Shown here: in pieces, positions 27,118-39,600 of the stretch | Layout of the letters: each line of letters starts with the position of its first letter | How positions within the stretch are numbered: position 1 is the first letter of the stretch | Assembly (NCBI RefSeq): GCF_032854445.1 | Contig: NW_027018030.1 | Coordinates: 1 to 64,000, forward strand | Length of the DNA stretch: 64,000 bases | Origin: Liolophura sinensis | Taxonomy: Eukaryota > Mollusca > Polyplacophora > Chitonida > Chitonidae | Reading direction: 5' to 3' | Position numbers and translations under genes: made by a program | The notes under the pieces: model-generated | Seen by the model: only the letters and a program-made list of their open reading frames with translations | Database searches by the model: none | What the model was told of the DNA's origin: nothing

Positions 27118-29104
27118 TACTCACCCAGCAATTGTCTTACTTCTAAGTCCAAGACAATCTCAATGTCTTTATCTACGTGTTGAAAAACCACACCGTTTGT
27201 ACATAAAAAACACAAGGTACTAGATACAGTCTGCTGTAAAAAGTACAATTGAACACTGACCCACATCATTAAGGTGAAAAAAGTTGCGGAATTGGGCCAG
27301 GCATCGGCAGCTGTTGAAAAATTGCAAATTTCCCTGGTTTCCATGGACTAAGAGCCGTTGCTGGGCACGTGATTATGACATCGATGATCATTCAATTGTC
27401 GCTACAGCCAAAAGTATTGGTCGGAGAGCAACGCGGTTTGCACCATTCGATTTCTCGTCACAAAATACGTCAGATTAGTCTCTTACCAGCAGCACTGGAA
27501 CAGTTTTTCCACTTTTGCATTTTTGCCTGGTCTTTTTGTTAATTGAAATCGGCTGCACTGTACTATGTACCATCGCGACTGGTCATTACTATATTCAACT
27601 TTTGACTATAAGTTGTGTGCCCTTCGGTAGCCCAGAAGACGTCAAATCTTTGGGCCGAGCCCATTTAACTCACCTAGCAATTGTCTTACTTCTAAGTCCA
27701 AGACAATCTCAATGTCTTTATCTACGTGTAGAAAAACCACACCATTTCTACATAAAAAACACAAGGTACTAGATACAGTCTGCTGTAAAAAGTACAATTG
27801 AACACTGACCCACATCATTAAGGTGACAAAAGTTGCGGAATTGGGCCAGGCATCGGCAGATGTTGAAAAATGGCAAATTTCCCTGGTTTCCATGGAGTAA
27901 GAGCCGTTGCTGGGCACGTGATTATGACATCAATGATCATTCAATTGTCGGTACAGCCAAAAGTATTGGTCGGAGAGCAACGCGGTTTGCACCATTCGAT
28001 TTCTCGTCACAAAATACGTCGGATTAGCCTCTTGCCAGTAGCACTGGAACAGTTTTTCCACTTTTGCACTTTTGCCTGGTCTTTTTGTTAATTGAAATCG
28101 GTTACACTGTACTATGTACCATCGCGACTGGTCATTACTATATTCAACTTTTGACTATAAGTTGTGTGCCCTTCGGTTGCCCAGAAGACGTCAAATCTTT
28201 GGGCCAAGCCCATTTAACTGACCTAGCAATTGTCTTACTTCTAAGTCCAAGACAATCTCAATGTCTTTATCTACGTGTAGAAAAACCACACCGTTTGTAC
28301 ATCAAAAAGACAAGGTTCTGGATACAGTCTGCTGTAAAAAGTACAATTGAACACTGACCCACATCATTAAGGTGGCAAAAGATGCGGAAATGGGCCAGGC
28401 ATCGGCAGCTTTTGAAAAATTGCAAATTTCCCTGGTTTCCATGGAGTAAGAGCCATTGCTAGGCACGTGATTATGACATCAATGACCATTTAATTGTCGC
28501 TACAGCCAAACGTATAGGTCGGAGAGCAACGCGGTTTGCACCATTCGATTTCTTGACACAAAGTACGTCGGATTAGCCTCTTCCCAGCAGCACTAGAACA
28601 GTTTTCCCACTTTTGCATTTTTGCCTGGTCTTTTTGTTAATTGAAATCGGCTACACTGTACTATGTACCATCGCGACTCGTCATTACTATTTTCAACTTT
28701 TGACTATAAGTTGTGTGCCCTTCGGTAGCCCAGAAGACTTCAAATCTTTGGGCCAAGCCCATTTAACTCACCCAGCAATTGTCTTACTTCTAAGTCCAAG
28801 ACAATCTCAATGTCTTTATCTACGTGTAGAAAAACCACACCATTTCTACATAAAAAACACAAGGTACTAGATACAGTCTGCTGTAAAAAGTACAATTGAA
28901 CACTGACCCACATCATTAAGGTGCCAAAAGTTGCGGAATTGGGCCAGGCATCGGCAGCTGTTGAAAAATTGCAAATTTCCCTGGTTTCCATGGAGGAAGA
29001 GCCGTTGCTGGGCACCTGATTATGACATCAATGATCATTCAATTGTCGCTACAGCCAAACGTATTGGTCGGAGAGCAACGCGATTTGCACCATTCGATTT
29101 CTCG

Positions 29105-32100
29105 ACACAAAGTACGTTGGATTAGCCTCTTACCAGCAGCACTGGAGCCGTTTTTCCACTTTTGCATTTTTGCCTGGTCGTTTTGTTAATTGAAATCGGC
29201 TACACTGTACTATGTACCATCGCGTCTGGTCATTACTATATTCAACTTTTGACTATAAGTTGTGTGCCCTTCGGTAGCCCAGAAGACGTCAAATCTTTGG
29301 GCCAAGCCCATTTTACTCACCCAGCAATTGTCTTATTTCTAAGTCCAAGACAATCTCAATGTCTTTATCTACGTGTAGAAAAACCACACCATTTGTACAT
29401 AAAAAACACAAGGTACTAGATACAGTCTGCTGTAAAAAGTACAATTGAACACTGACCCACATCATTAAGGTGCCAAAAGTTGCGGAATTGGGCCAGGCAT
29501 CGGCAGCTGTTGAAAAATTGCAAATTTCCCTGGTTTCCATGGACTAAGAGCCGTTGCTGGGCACGTGATTATGTCATCAATGATCATTCAATTGTCGCTA
29601 CAGCCAAAAGTATTGGTCGGAGAGCAACGCGGTTTGCACCATTCGATTTCTCGTCACAAAATACGTCGGATTAGCCTCTTACCAGCAGCACTGGAACAGT
29701 TTTTCTACTTTTGCATTTTTGCCTGGTCTTTTTGTTAATTGAAATCGGCTACACTGTACTATGTACCATCGCCACTGGTCATTACCATATTCAACTTTTG
29801 ACTATTAGTTATGTGCCCTTCGGTTGCCCAGAAGACGTCAAATCTTTGGGCCAAGCCCATTTAACTCACCCAGCTATTGTCTTACTTCTAAGTCCAAGAC
29901 AATCTCAATGTCTTTATCTACGTGTAGAAAATCCACACCATTTGTACATAAAAAACACAAGGTACTAGATACAGTCTGCTGTAAAAAGTACAACTGAACA
30001 CTGACCCACATCATTAGGGTGAAAAAAGTTGCGGAATTGGGCCAGGCATCGGCAGTTGTTGAAAAATTGCAAATTTCCCTGGTTTCCATGAAGTAAGAGC
30101 CGTTGCTGGGCACGTGATTATGACATCAATGATCATTTAATTGTCGCTACAGCCAAAAGTATTGGTCGGAGAGCAACGCGGTTTGCACCATTCGATTTCT
30201 CGTCACAAAATACGTCGGATTAGCCTCTTACCAGCAGCACTGGAACAGTTCTGTTCACTTTTGCATTTTTGCCCGGTCTTTTGGTTAATTGAAATCGGCT
30301 ACACTGTACTATGTACCATCGCGACTGGTCATTACTATTTTCAAATTTTGCCTATAAGTTATGTGCCCTTCGGTAGTCCAGAAGACGTCAAATCTTTGGG
30401 CCAAGCCCATTTAACTCACCCAGCAATTGTCTTACTTCTAAGTCCAAGACAATCTCAATGTCTTTATCTACGTGTAGAAAAATCACACCATTTGTACATA
30501 AAAAACACAAGGTACTAGATACAGTCTGCTATAAATAGTACAATTGAACACTGACCCACATCATAAAGGTGCCAAAATTTGCGGAATTGGGCCAGGCATC
30601 GGCAGCTGTTGAAAAATTGCAAATTTCCCTGGTTTCCATGGAGTAAGAGCCGTTGCTGGGCACGTGATTATGACATCAATGATTATTTAGATGTCGCTAC
30701 GGCCAAAAGTATTGGTCGGAGAGCAACGCGGTTTGCACCATTCGATTTCTCGTCACAAAATTACTTCGGATTAGAGTCTTACTAGCAGCACTGGAACAGT
30801 TTTTTTACTTTTGCATTTTTGCCTGGTCTTTTTGTTAATTGAAATCGGCTACACTGTACTATGTACGATCGCGACTGGTCATTACCATATTCAACTTTTG
30901 ACTATTAGTTATGTGCCCTTCGGTTGTCAAGACGACGTCAAATCTTTGGGCCAAGCCCGTTTAACTCACCCAGCAATTGTCTTACTTCTAAGTCCAAGAC
31001 AATCTCAATGTCTTTATCTACGTGTAGAAAATCCACACCATTTGTACATAAAAAACACAAGGTACTAGATACAGTCTGCTGTGAAAAGTACAATTGAACA
31101 CTGACCCACATCATTAAGGTGCCAAAATTTGCGGAATTGGGCCAGGCATCGGCAGCTGTTCAAAAATTGCAAATTTCCCTGGTTTCCATGGACTAAGAGC
31201 CGTTGCTGGGCACGTGATTATGACATCAATGATCATTCAATTGTCGGTACAGCCAAAAGTATTGGTCGGAGAGCAACGCGGTTTGCACCATTCGATTTCT
31301 CGTCACAAAATTACTTCGGATTAGAGTCTTAGTAGCAGCACTGGAACAGTTTTTTTACTTTTGCATTTTTGCCTGGTCTTTTTGTTAATTGAAATCGGCT
31401 GCACTGTACTATGTACAATCGCGACTGGTCATTACTATATTCAACTTTTGACTATAAGTTGTGTGCCCTTCGGTAGCCCAGAAGACGTCAAATCTTTGGG
31501 CCAAGCCCATTTAACTCACCTAGCAATTGTCTTACTTCTAAGTTCAAGACAATCTCAATGTCTTTATCTACGTGTAGAAAAACCACACCATTTCTACATA
31601 AAAAACACAAGGTACTAGATACAGTCTGCTGTAAAAAGTACAATTGAACACTGACCCACATCATTAAGGTGCCAAAAGTTGCGGAATTGGGCCAGGCATC
31701 GGCAGCTGTTGAAAAATTGCAAATTTCCCTGGTTTCCATGGACTAAGAGCCGTTGCTGGGCACGTGATTATGTCATCAATGATCATTCAATTGTCGCTAC
31801 AGCCAAAAGTATTGGTCGGAGAGCAACGCGGTTTGCACCATTCGATTTCTCGTCACAAAATACGTCGGATTAGCCTCTTACCAGCAGCACTGGAACAGTT
31901 TTTCCACTTTTGCATTTTTGCCTGGTCTTTTTGTTAATTGAAATCGGCTACACTGTACTATGTACCATCGCGACTTGTCATTACCATATTCAACTTTTGA
32001 CTATTAGTTATGTGCCCTTCGGTTGCACAGAAGACGTCAAATCTTTGGGCCAAGCCCATTTAACTCACCCAGCAGTTGTCTTACTTCTAAGTCCAAGACA

Positions 32101-35057
32101 ATCTCAATGTCTTTATCTACGTGTACAAAAACCACACCATTTGTACATAAAAAACACAAGGTACTGGATACAGTCTGCTGTAAAAAGTACAATTGAACAC
32201 TGACCCACATCATTAAGGTGCCAAAAGTTGCGGAATTGGGCCAGGCATCGGCAGCTGTTGAAAAATTGCAAATTTCCCTGGTTTCCATGGAGTAAGAGCC
32301 GTTGCTGGGCACGTGATTATGACATCAATGATCATTCAATTGTCGCTACAGCCAAAAGTATTGGTCGTAGAGCAACGCGGTTTGCACCATTCGATTTCTC
32401 GTCACAAAATACGTCGGATTAGCCTCTTGCCAGCAGCACTGGAACAGTTTTTCCACTTTTGCATTTTTGCCTGATCTTTTTATTAATTGAAATCGGCTAC
32501 AGTGTATTATGTACCATCGCGACTGGTCATTACCATATTCAACTTTTGACTATTAGTTATGTGCCCTTCGGTTGCCCAGAAGACGTCAAATCTTTTTGCC
32601 GAGCCCATTTTACTCACCCAGCAAATGTCTTACTTCTAAGTCCAAGACAATCCCAATGTCTTTATCTACGTGTACAAAAACCACACCATTTCTACATAAA
32701 AAACACAAGGTACTAGATACAGTCTGCTGTAAAAAGTACAATTGAACACTGACCCACATCATTAAGGTGCCAAAATTTGCGGAATTGGGCCAGGAATCGG
32801 CAGCTTTTGAAAAATTGCAAATTTCCTTGGTTTCCATGGAGTAAGAGCCGTTGCTGGGCACGTGATCTTGACATCAATGATTATTTATTTGTGGCTACAG
32901 CCAAAAGTATTGGTCGGAGAGCAACGCGGTTTGCACCATTCGATTTCTCGTCAAAAAATACGTCGGATTAGCCTCTTACCAGCAGCACTGGAACAGTTTT
33001 TCCACTTTTGCATTTTTGCCTGGTCGTTTTGTTAATTGAAATCGGCTACACTGTACTATGTACCATCGCGACTGGTCATTACTATATTCAAATTTTGCCT
33101 ATAAGTTATGTGCCCTTCGGTAGTCCAGAAGACGTCAAATCTTTGGGCCAAGCCCATTTTACTCACCCAGCAATTGTCTTACTTCTAAGTCCAAGACAAT
33201 CTCAATGTCTTTATCTACGTGTTGAAAAACCACACCGTTTGTACATAAAAAACACAAGGTACTAGATACAGTCTGCTGTAAAAAGTACAATTGAACACTG
33301 ACCCACATCATTAAGGTGAAAAAAGTTGCGGAATTGGGCCAGGCATCGGCAGCTGTTGAAAAATTGCAAATTTCCCTGGTTTCCATGGACTAAGAGCCGT
33401 TGCTGGGCACGTGATTATGACATCGATGATCATTCAATTGTCGCTACAGCCAAAAGTATTGGTCGGAGAGCAACGCGGTTTGCACCATTCGATTTCTCGT
33501 CACAAAATACGTCAGATTAGTCTCTTACCAGCAGCACTGGAACAGTTTTTCCACTTTTGCATTTTTGCCTGGTCTTTTTGTTAATTGAAATCGGCTGCAC
33601 TGTACTATGTACCATCGCGACTGGTCATTACTATATTCAACTTTTGACTATAAGTTGTGTGCCCTTCGGTAGTCCAGAAGACGTCAAATCTTTGGGCCGA
33701 GCCCATTTAACTCACCTAGCAATTGTCTTACTTCTAAGTCCAAGACAATCTCAATGTCTTTATCTACGTGTAGAAAAACCACACCATTTCTACATAAAAA
33801 ACACAAGGTACTAGATACAGTCTGCTGTAAAAAGTACAATTGAACACTGACCCACATCATTAAGGTGACAAAAGTTGCGGAATTGGGCCAGGCATCGGCA
33901 GATGTTGAAAAATGGCAAATTTCCCTGGTTTCCATGGAGTAAGAGCCGTTGCTGGGCACGTGATTATGACATCAATGATCATTCAATTGTCGGTACAGCC
34001 AAAAGGATTGGTCGGAGAGCAACGCGGTTTGCACCATTCGATTTCTCGTCACAAAATACGTCGGATTAGCCTCTTGCTAGTAGCACTGGAACAGTTTTTC
34101 CACTTTTGCACTTTTGCCTGGTCTTTTTGTTAATTGAAATCGGTTACACTGTACTATGTACCATCGCGACTGGTCATTACTATATTCAACTTTTGACTAT
34201 AAGTTGTGTGCCCTTCGGTTGCCCAGAAGACGTCAAATCTTTGGGCCAAGCCCATTTAACTGACCTAGCAATTGTCTTACTTCTAAGTCCAAGACAATCT
34301 CAATGTCTTTATCTACGTGTAGAAAAACCATACCGTTTGTACATCAAAAAGACAAGGTTCTGGATACAGTCTGCTGTAAAAAGTACAATTGAACACTGAC
34401 CCACATCATTAAGGTGGCAAAAGATGCGGAAATGGGCCAGGCATCGGCAGCTTTTGAAAAATTGCAAATTTCCCTGGTTTCCATGGAGTAAGAGCCATTG
34501 CTAGGCACGTGATTATGACATCAATGACCATTTAATTGTCGCTACAGCCAAACGTATTGGTCGGAGAGCAACGCGGTTTGCACCATTCGATTTCTTGACA
34601 CAAAGTACGTCGGATTAGCCTCTTCCCAGCAGCACTAGAACAGTTTTCCCACTTTTGCATTTTTGCCTGGTCTTTTTGTTAATTGAAATCGGCTACACTG
34701 TACTATGTACCATCGCGACTCGTCATTACTATTTTCAACTTTTGACTATAAGTTGTGTGCCCTTCGGTAGCCCAGAAGACTTCAAATCTTTGGGCCAAGC
34801 CCATTTAACTCACCCAGCAATTGTCTTACTTCTAAGTCCAAGACAATCTCAATGTCTTTATCTACGTGTAGAAAAACCACACCATTTCTACATAAAAAAC
34901 ACAAGGTACTAGATACAGTCTGCTGTAAAAAGTACAATTGAACACTGACCCACATCATTAAGGTGCCAAAACTTGCGGAATTGGGCCAGGCATCGGCAGC
35001 TGTTGAAAAATTGCAAATTTCCCTGGTTTCCATGGAGGAAGAGCCGTTGCTGGGCAC
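29105..35057. repeat. A-region block Y', 11 monomers, copy of the preceding block
   Basis: Copy of 22,515-29,015 lacking about one monomer. The match stops at 35,058, where this copy has GCACGTG and Y has GCACCTG (29,016). It carries few indels, in contrast with the corresponding part of Y (25,262-27,117). Confidence 0.85.
32823..32960. repeat. B-like tract inside an A monomer (copy in Y')
   Basis: Paralogue of the tract at 26,783. Here the B-like states extend through GTCAAAAAATACG (about 32,951), so the tract is longer than in Y or the Y copy was partly reverted. The left edge lies between CGGCAG (32,798-32,803) and TTCCTT (32,823-32,828), the same interval as the main A/B junction. Confidence 0.82.
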
Positions 35058-36650
35058 GTGATTATGACATCAATGATCATTCAATTGTCGCTACAGCCAA
35101 AAGTATTGGTCGGAGAGCAACGCGGTTTGCACCATTCGATTTCTCGTCACAAAATACGTCGGATTAGCCTCTTACCAGCAGCAGTGGAACAGTTTTGTTC
35201 ACTTTTGCATTTTTGCCTGGTTGTTTGGTTAATTGAAATCGGCTACACTGTACTATGTACCATCGCGACTTGTCATTACTATATTCAAATTTTGCCAATA
35301 AGTTATGTGCCCTTCGGTAGTCCAGAAGACGTCAAATCTTTGGGCCAATCCAATTTTACTCACCCAGCAATTGTCTTACTTCTAAGTCCAAGACAATCTC
35401 AATGTCTTTATCTACGTGTAGAAAAACCACACCATTTCTACATAAAAAACACAAGGTACTAGATACAGTCTGCTGTAAAAAGTACAATTGAACACTGACC
35501 CACATCATTAAGGTGCCAAAAGTTGCGGAATTGGGCCAGGCATCGGCAGCTGTTGAAAAATTGCAAATTTCCCTGGTTTCCATGGAGTAAGAGCCGTTGC
35601 TGTGCACGTGATTATGTCATCAATGATCATTCAATTGTCGCTACAGCCAAACGTATTGGTCGGAGAGCAACGCGATTTGCACCATTCGATTTCTCGACAC
35701 AAAATACGTCAGATTAGACTCTTACCAGCAGCACTGGAACAGTTTTTCCACTTTTGCATTTTTGCCTGGTCTTTTTGTTAATTGAAATCGGCTACACTGT
35801 ACTATGTACCATCGCGACTGGTCATTACTATATTCAACTTTTGACTATAAGTTGTGTGCCCTTCGGTAGCCCAGAAGACGTCAAATCTTTGGGCCAAGCC
35901 CATTTTACTCACCCAGCAATTGTCTTATTTCTAAGTCCAAGACAATCTCAATGTCTTTATCTACGTGTAGAAAAACCACACCATTTGTACATAAAAAACA
36001 CAAGGTACTAGATACAGTCTGCTGTAAAAGTACAATTGAACACTGACCCACATCATTAAGGTGCCAAAAGTTGCGGAATTGGGCCAGGCATCGGCAGCTG
36101 TTGAAAAATTGCAAATTTCCCTGGTTTCCATGGACTAAGAGCCGTTGTTGGGCACGTGATTATGTCATCAATGATCATTCAATTGTCGCTACAGCCAAAA
36201 GTATTGGTCGGAGAGCAACGCGGTTTGCACCATTCGATTTCTCGTCACAAAATACGTCGGATTAGCCTCTTACCAGCAGCACTGGAACAGTTTTTCCACT
36301 TTTGCATTTTTGCCTGGTCTTTTTGTTAATTGAAATCGGCTACACTGTACTATGTACCATCGCGACTGGTCATTACCATATTCAACTTTTGACTATTAGT
36401 TATGTGCCCTTCGGTTGCCCAGAAGACGTCAAATCTTTGGGCCAAGCCCATTTAACTCACCCAGCAGTTGTCTTACTTCTAAGTCCAAGACAATCTCAAT
36501 GTCTTTATCTACGTGTACAAAAACCACACCATTTGTACATAAAAAACACAAGGTACTGGATACAGTCTGCTGTAAAAAGTACAATTGAACACTGACCCAC
36601 ATCATTAAGGTGCCAAAAGTTGCGGAATTGGGCCAGGCATCGGCAGCTGT
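35058..36650. repeat. Terminal A monomers leading to the A/B junction
   Basis: Three monomers. The first has the GTTTTGTTCAC variant (about 35,195), related to the GTTCTGTTCAC class seen near 1,699, 17,620, 23,659 and 30,249. The third (36,302) has AGCAGTTGTC and GTACAAAAACC and resembles 31,910-32,450 eight monomers earlier (offset 4,392). A 1-bp A deletion is present near 36,027. Confidence 0.75.
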
Positions 36651-36671
36651 TGAAAAATTGCAAATTTCCTT
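36641..36671. other. Sharp junction between satellite subfamilies A and B
   Basis: The last A-specific state is CGGCAG at 36,641-36,646 (B has CTCCAG). The first B-specific state is TTCCTT at 36,666-36,671 (A has TTCCCT). Every diagnostic site to the right that I checked is B-type (GATCTTGAC, GATTATTCATTTGTGG, GTCAAAAAATACG, GGATTTTT). The switch lies in the roughly 20 identical bases between. No insertion, deletion or foreign sequence marks it, and the 549/550 phase is unbroken. It therefore looks like a homologous exchange between an A and a B unit. Confidence 0.9.
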
Positions 36672-39600
36672 GGTTTCCATGGAGTAAGAGCCGTTGCTGG
36701 GCACGTGATCTTGACATCAATGATTATTCATTTGTGGCTACAGCCAAAAGTATTGGTCGGAGAGCAACGCGGTTTGCACCATTGGATTTCTCGTCAAAAA
36801 ATACGTCGGATTATTCTCTTACCAGCAGCATTGGAACAGTTTTTCCACTTTTGGATTTTTACCTGGTATTTTTTCTAATTGAAATCGGCTACATTAACTA
36901 TGTACAATCGCGACTGGTCATTACTATATTCAACTTTTCATTATAAGTTATGTGCCCTTCGGTAGCCCAGACGACGTCAAATCTTCGGGCCAAGCCCATT
37001 TAACTCACCCAGCAAATGTCTTACTTCTAAGTCGAAGACAAACTCAATGTCTTTATCTACATGTAGAAAAACCACACCATTTGTATATAAAAAAAACACA
37101 AGGTACTTGATACAGTCCGCTGTAAAAAGTACAATTGAACACTGACCCACATCAATAAGGTGCCAAAAGATGCGCAATTGGGCCAGGCATCTCCAGCTGT
37201 TGAAAAATTGCAAATTTCCTTGGTTTCCATGGAGTAAGAGCCGTTGCTGGGCACGTGATCTTGATATCAATGATTATTCATTTGTGGCTACAGCCAAAAG
37301 TATTGGTCGGAGAGCAACGCGGTTTGCACCATTCGATTTCTCGTCAAAAAATACGTCGGATTAGCCTCTTACCAGCAGCATTGGAACAGTTTTTCTACTT
37401 TTGGATTTTTGCCTGGTCTTTTTGCTAATTGAAATCGGCTACATTAACTATGTACAATCGCGACTGGTCATTACTATATTCAACTTTTCATTATAAGTTA
37501 TGTGCCCTTCGGTAGCCCAGACGACGTCAAATCTTTGGGCCAAGCCCATTTAACTCACCCAGCAAATGTCTTACTTCTAAGTCGAAGACAAACTCAATGT
37601 CTTTATCTACATGTAGAAAAACCACACCATTTGTATATAAAAAAAACACAAGGCACTTGATACAGTCCGCTGTAAAAAGTACAATTGAACACTGACCCAC
37701 ATCAATAAGGTGCCAAAAGATGCGCAATTGGGCCAGGCATCTCCAGCTGTTGAAAAATTGCAAATTTCCTTGGTTTCCATGGAGTAAGAGCCGTTGCTGG
37801 GCACGTGATCTTGATATCAATGATTATTCATTTGTGGCTACAGCCAAAAGTGTTGGTCGGAGAGCAACGCGGTTTGCACCATTCGATTTCTCGTCAAAAA
37901 ATACGTCGGATTAGCCTCTTACCAGCAGCATTGGAACAGTTTTTCTACTTTTGGATTTTTGCCTGGTCTTTTTGCGAATTGAAATCGGCTACATTAACTA
38001 TGTACAATCGCGACTGGTCATTACTATATTCAACTTTTCATTATAAGTTATGTGCCCTTCGGTAGCCCAGACGACGTCAAATCTTTGGGCCAAGCCCATT
38101 TAACTCACCCAGCAGTTGTCTTACTTCTAAGTCGAAGACAAACTCAATGTCTTTATCTACATGTAGAAAAACCACACCATTTGTATATATAAAAAAAAAA
38201 AGGTACTTGATACAGTCCGCTGTAAAAAGTACAATTGAACACTGACCCACATCAATAAGGTGCCAAAAGATGCGCAATTGGGCCAGGCATCTCCAGCTGT
38301 TGAAAAATTGCAAATTTCCTTGGTTTCCATGGAGTAAGAGCCGTTGCTGGGCACGTGATCTTGACATCAATTATTATTCATTTGTGGCTACAGCCAAAAG
38401 TATTGGTCGGACAGCAACGCGGTTTGCACCATTCGATTTCTCGTCAAAAAATACGTCGGATTAGCCTCTTACCAGCAGCATTGGAACAGTTTTTCTACTT
38501 TTGGATTTTTGCCTGGTCTTTTTGCTAATTGAAATCGGCCACATTAACTATGTACAATCGCGACTGGTCATTACTATATTCAACTTTTCATTATAAGTTA
38601 TGTGCCCTTCGGTAGCCCAGACGACGTCAAATCTTTGGGCCAACCCCATTTAACTCACCCAGCAGTTGTCTTACTTCTAAGTCCAAGACAAACTCAATGT
38701 CTTTATCTACATGTAGAAAAACCACACCATTTGTATATAAAAAAAACACAAGGTACTTGATACAGTCCGCTGTAAAAAGTACAATTGAACACTGACCCAC
38801 ATCAATAAGGTGCCAAAAGATGCGCAATTGGGCCAGGCATCTCCAGCTGTTGAAAAATTGCAAATTTCCTTGGTTTCCATGGAGTAAGAGCCGTTGCTGG
38901 GCACGTGATCTTGATATCAATGATTATTCATTTGTGGCTACAGCCAAAAGTATTGGTCGGAGAGCAACGCGGTTTGCACCATTCGATTTCTCGTCAAAAA
39001 ATACGTCGGATTAGCCTCTTACCAGCAGCATTGGAACAGTTTTTCCACTTTTGGATTTTTACCTGGTCTTTTTGCTAATTGAAATCGGCTACATTAACTA
39101 TGTACAATCGCGACTGGTCATTACTATATTCAACTTTTCATTATAAGTTATGTGCCCTTCGGTAGCCCAGACGACGTCAAATCTTTGGGCCAAGCCCATT
39201 TAACTCACCCAGCAAATGTCTTACTTCTAAGTCCAAGACAAACTCAATGTCTTTATCTACGTGTAGAAAAACCACACCATTTGTATATAAAAAAAACACA
39301 AGGTACATGATACAGTCTGCTGTAAAAAGTACAATTGAACACTGACCCACATCAATAAGGTGCCAAAAGATGCGGAATTGGGCCAGGCATCCCCAGCTGT
39401 TGAAAAATTGCAAATTTCCTTGGTTTCCATGGAGTAAGAGCCGTTGCTGGGCACGTGATCTTGATATCAATGATTATTCATTTGTGGCTACAGCCAAAAG
39501 TATTGGTCGGAGAGCAACGCGGTTTGCACCATTCGATTTCTCGTCAAAAAATACGTCGGATTAGCCTCTTACCAGCAGCATTGGAACAGTTTTTCTACTT

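Larger units (their letters stand above)
22515..29104. repeat. A-region block Y, 12 monomers (about 6,590 bp)
   Basis: The left part (22,515 to about 25,030) matches 29,105 to about 31,620 at an offset of 6,590. After a local rearrangement worth one monomer (about 25,089-25,640 extra here), 25,871-29,015 matches 31,910-35,057 at an offset rising from 6,039 to 6,042. Shared rare states include CTGGAGCCG (22,552), AGCTATTGTC (23,282), TTACTTCGG (24,172 and 24,722) and GTATAGGTCGG-type variation near 28,512. The block is therefore a direct tandem copy of Y' that differs by one monomer. Confidence 0.85.
1..36650. repeat. Satellite subfamily A, 67 monomers of 549 bp
   Basis: Diagnostic A states: GCATTTTTGCC, CACTGTACTATG, TTTTGACTAT, CAATCTCAATG, CTACGTGTAG, CATAAAAAACAC, CATCATTAAGG, GCATCGGCAG, TTTCCCTGG, GATTATGACATCAATGATC and GTCACAAAATACG. 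The TTG of the GCATTTTT landmark lies at monomer base 56. Its positions are 56, 605, 1154, 1711, 2260, 2809, 3358, 3907, 4456, 5005, 5554, 6103, 6652, 7201, 7750, 8299, 8848, 9397, 9946, 10495, 11043, 11592, 12141, 12690, 13239, 13788, 14337, 14886, 15435, 15984, 16533, 17082, 17632, 18181, 18730, 19279, 19828, 20377, 20925, 21474, 22023, 22572, 23121, 23671, 24221, 24771, 25324, 25871, 26418, 26968, 27515, 28064, 28613, 29162, 29711, 30261, 30811, 31361, 31910, 32459, 33008, 33557, 34106, 34655, 35205, 35754 and 36302. Subtract 55 for the unit start used here. Spacing is 549 except where small indels occur. Confidence 0.96.

Noticed and set aside
35058-35462. Longest open frame in the window (134 codons, plus strand)
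   Set aside because: It is a run-through of one monomer into the next allowed by a local 1-bp change (GTTTTGTTCAC); overlapping frames exist on both strands and nothing suggests coding.
36984-36998. CENP-B box-like TTCGGGCCAAGCCCA in some B units
   Set aside because: Only about six of the nine core bases fit, it lacks the CGGG end, and the TTCG exists only in a few variant units.
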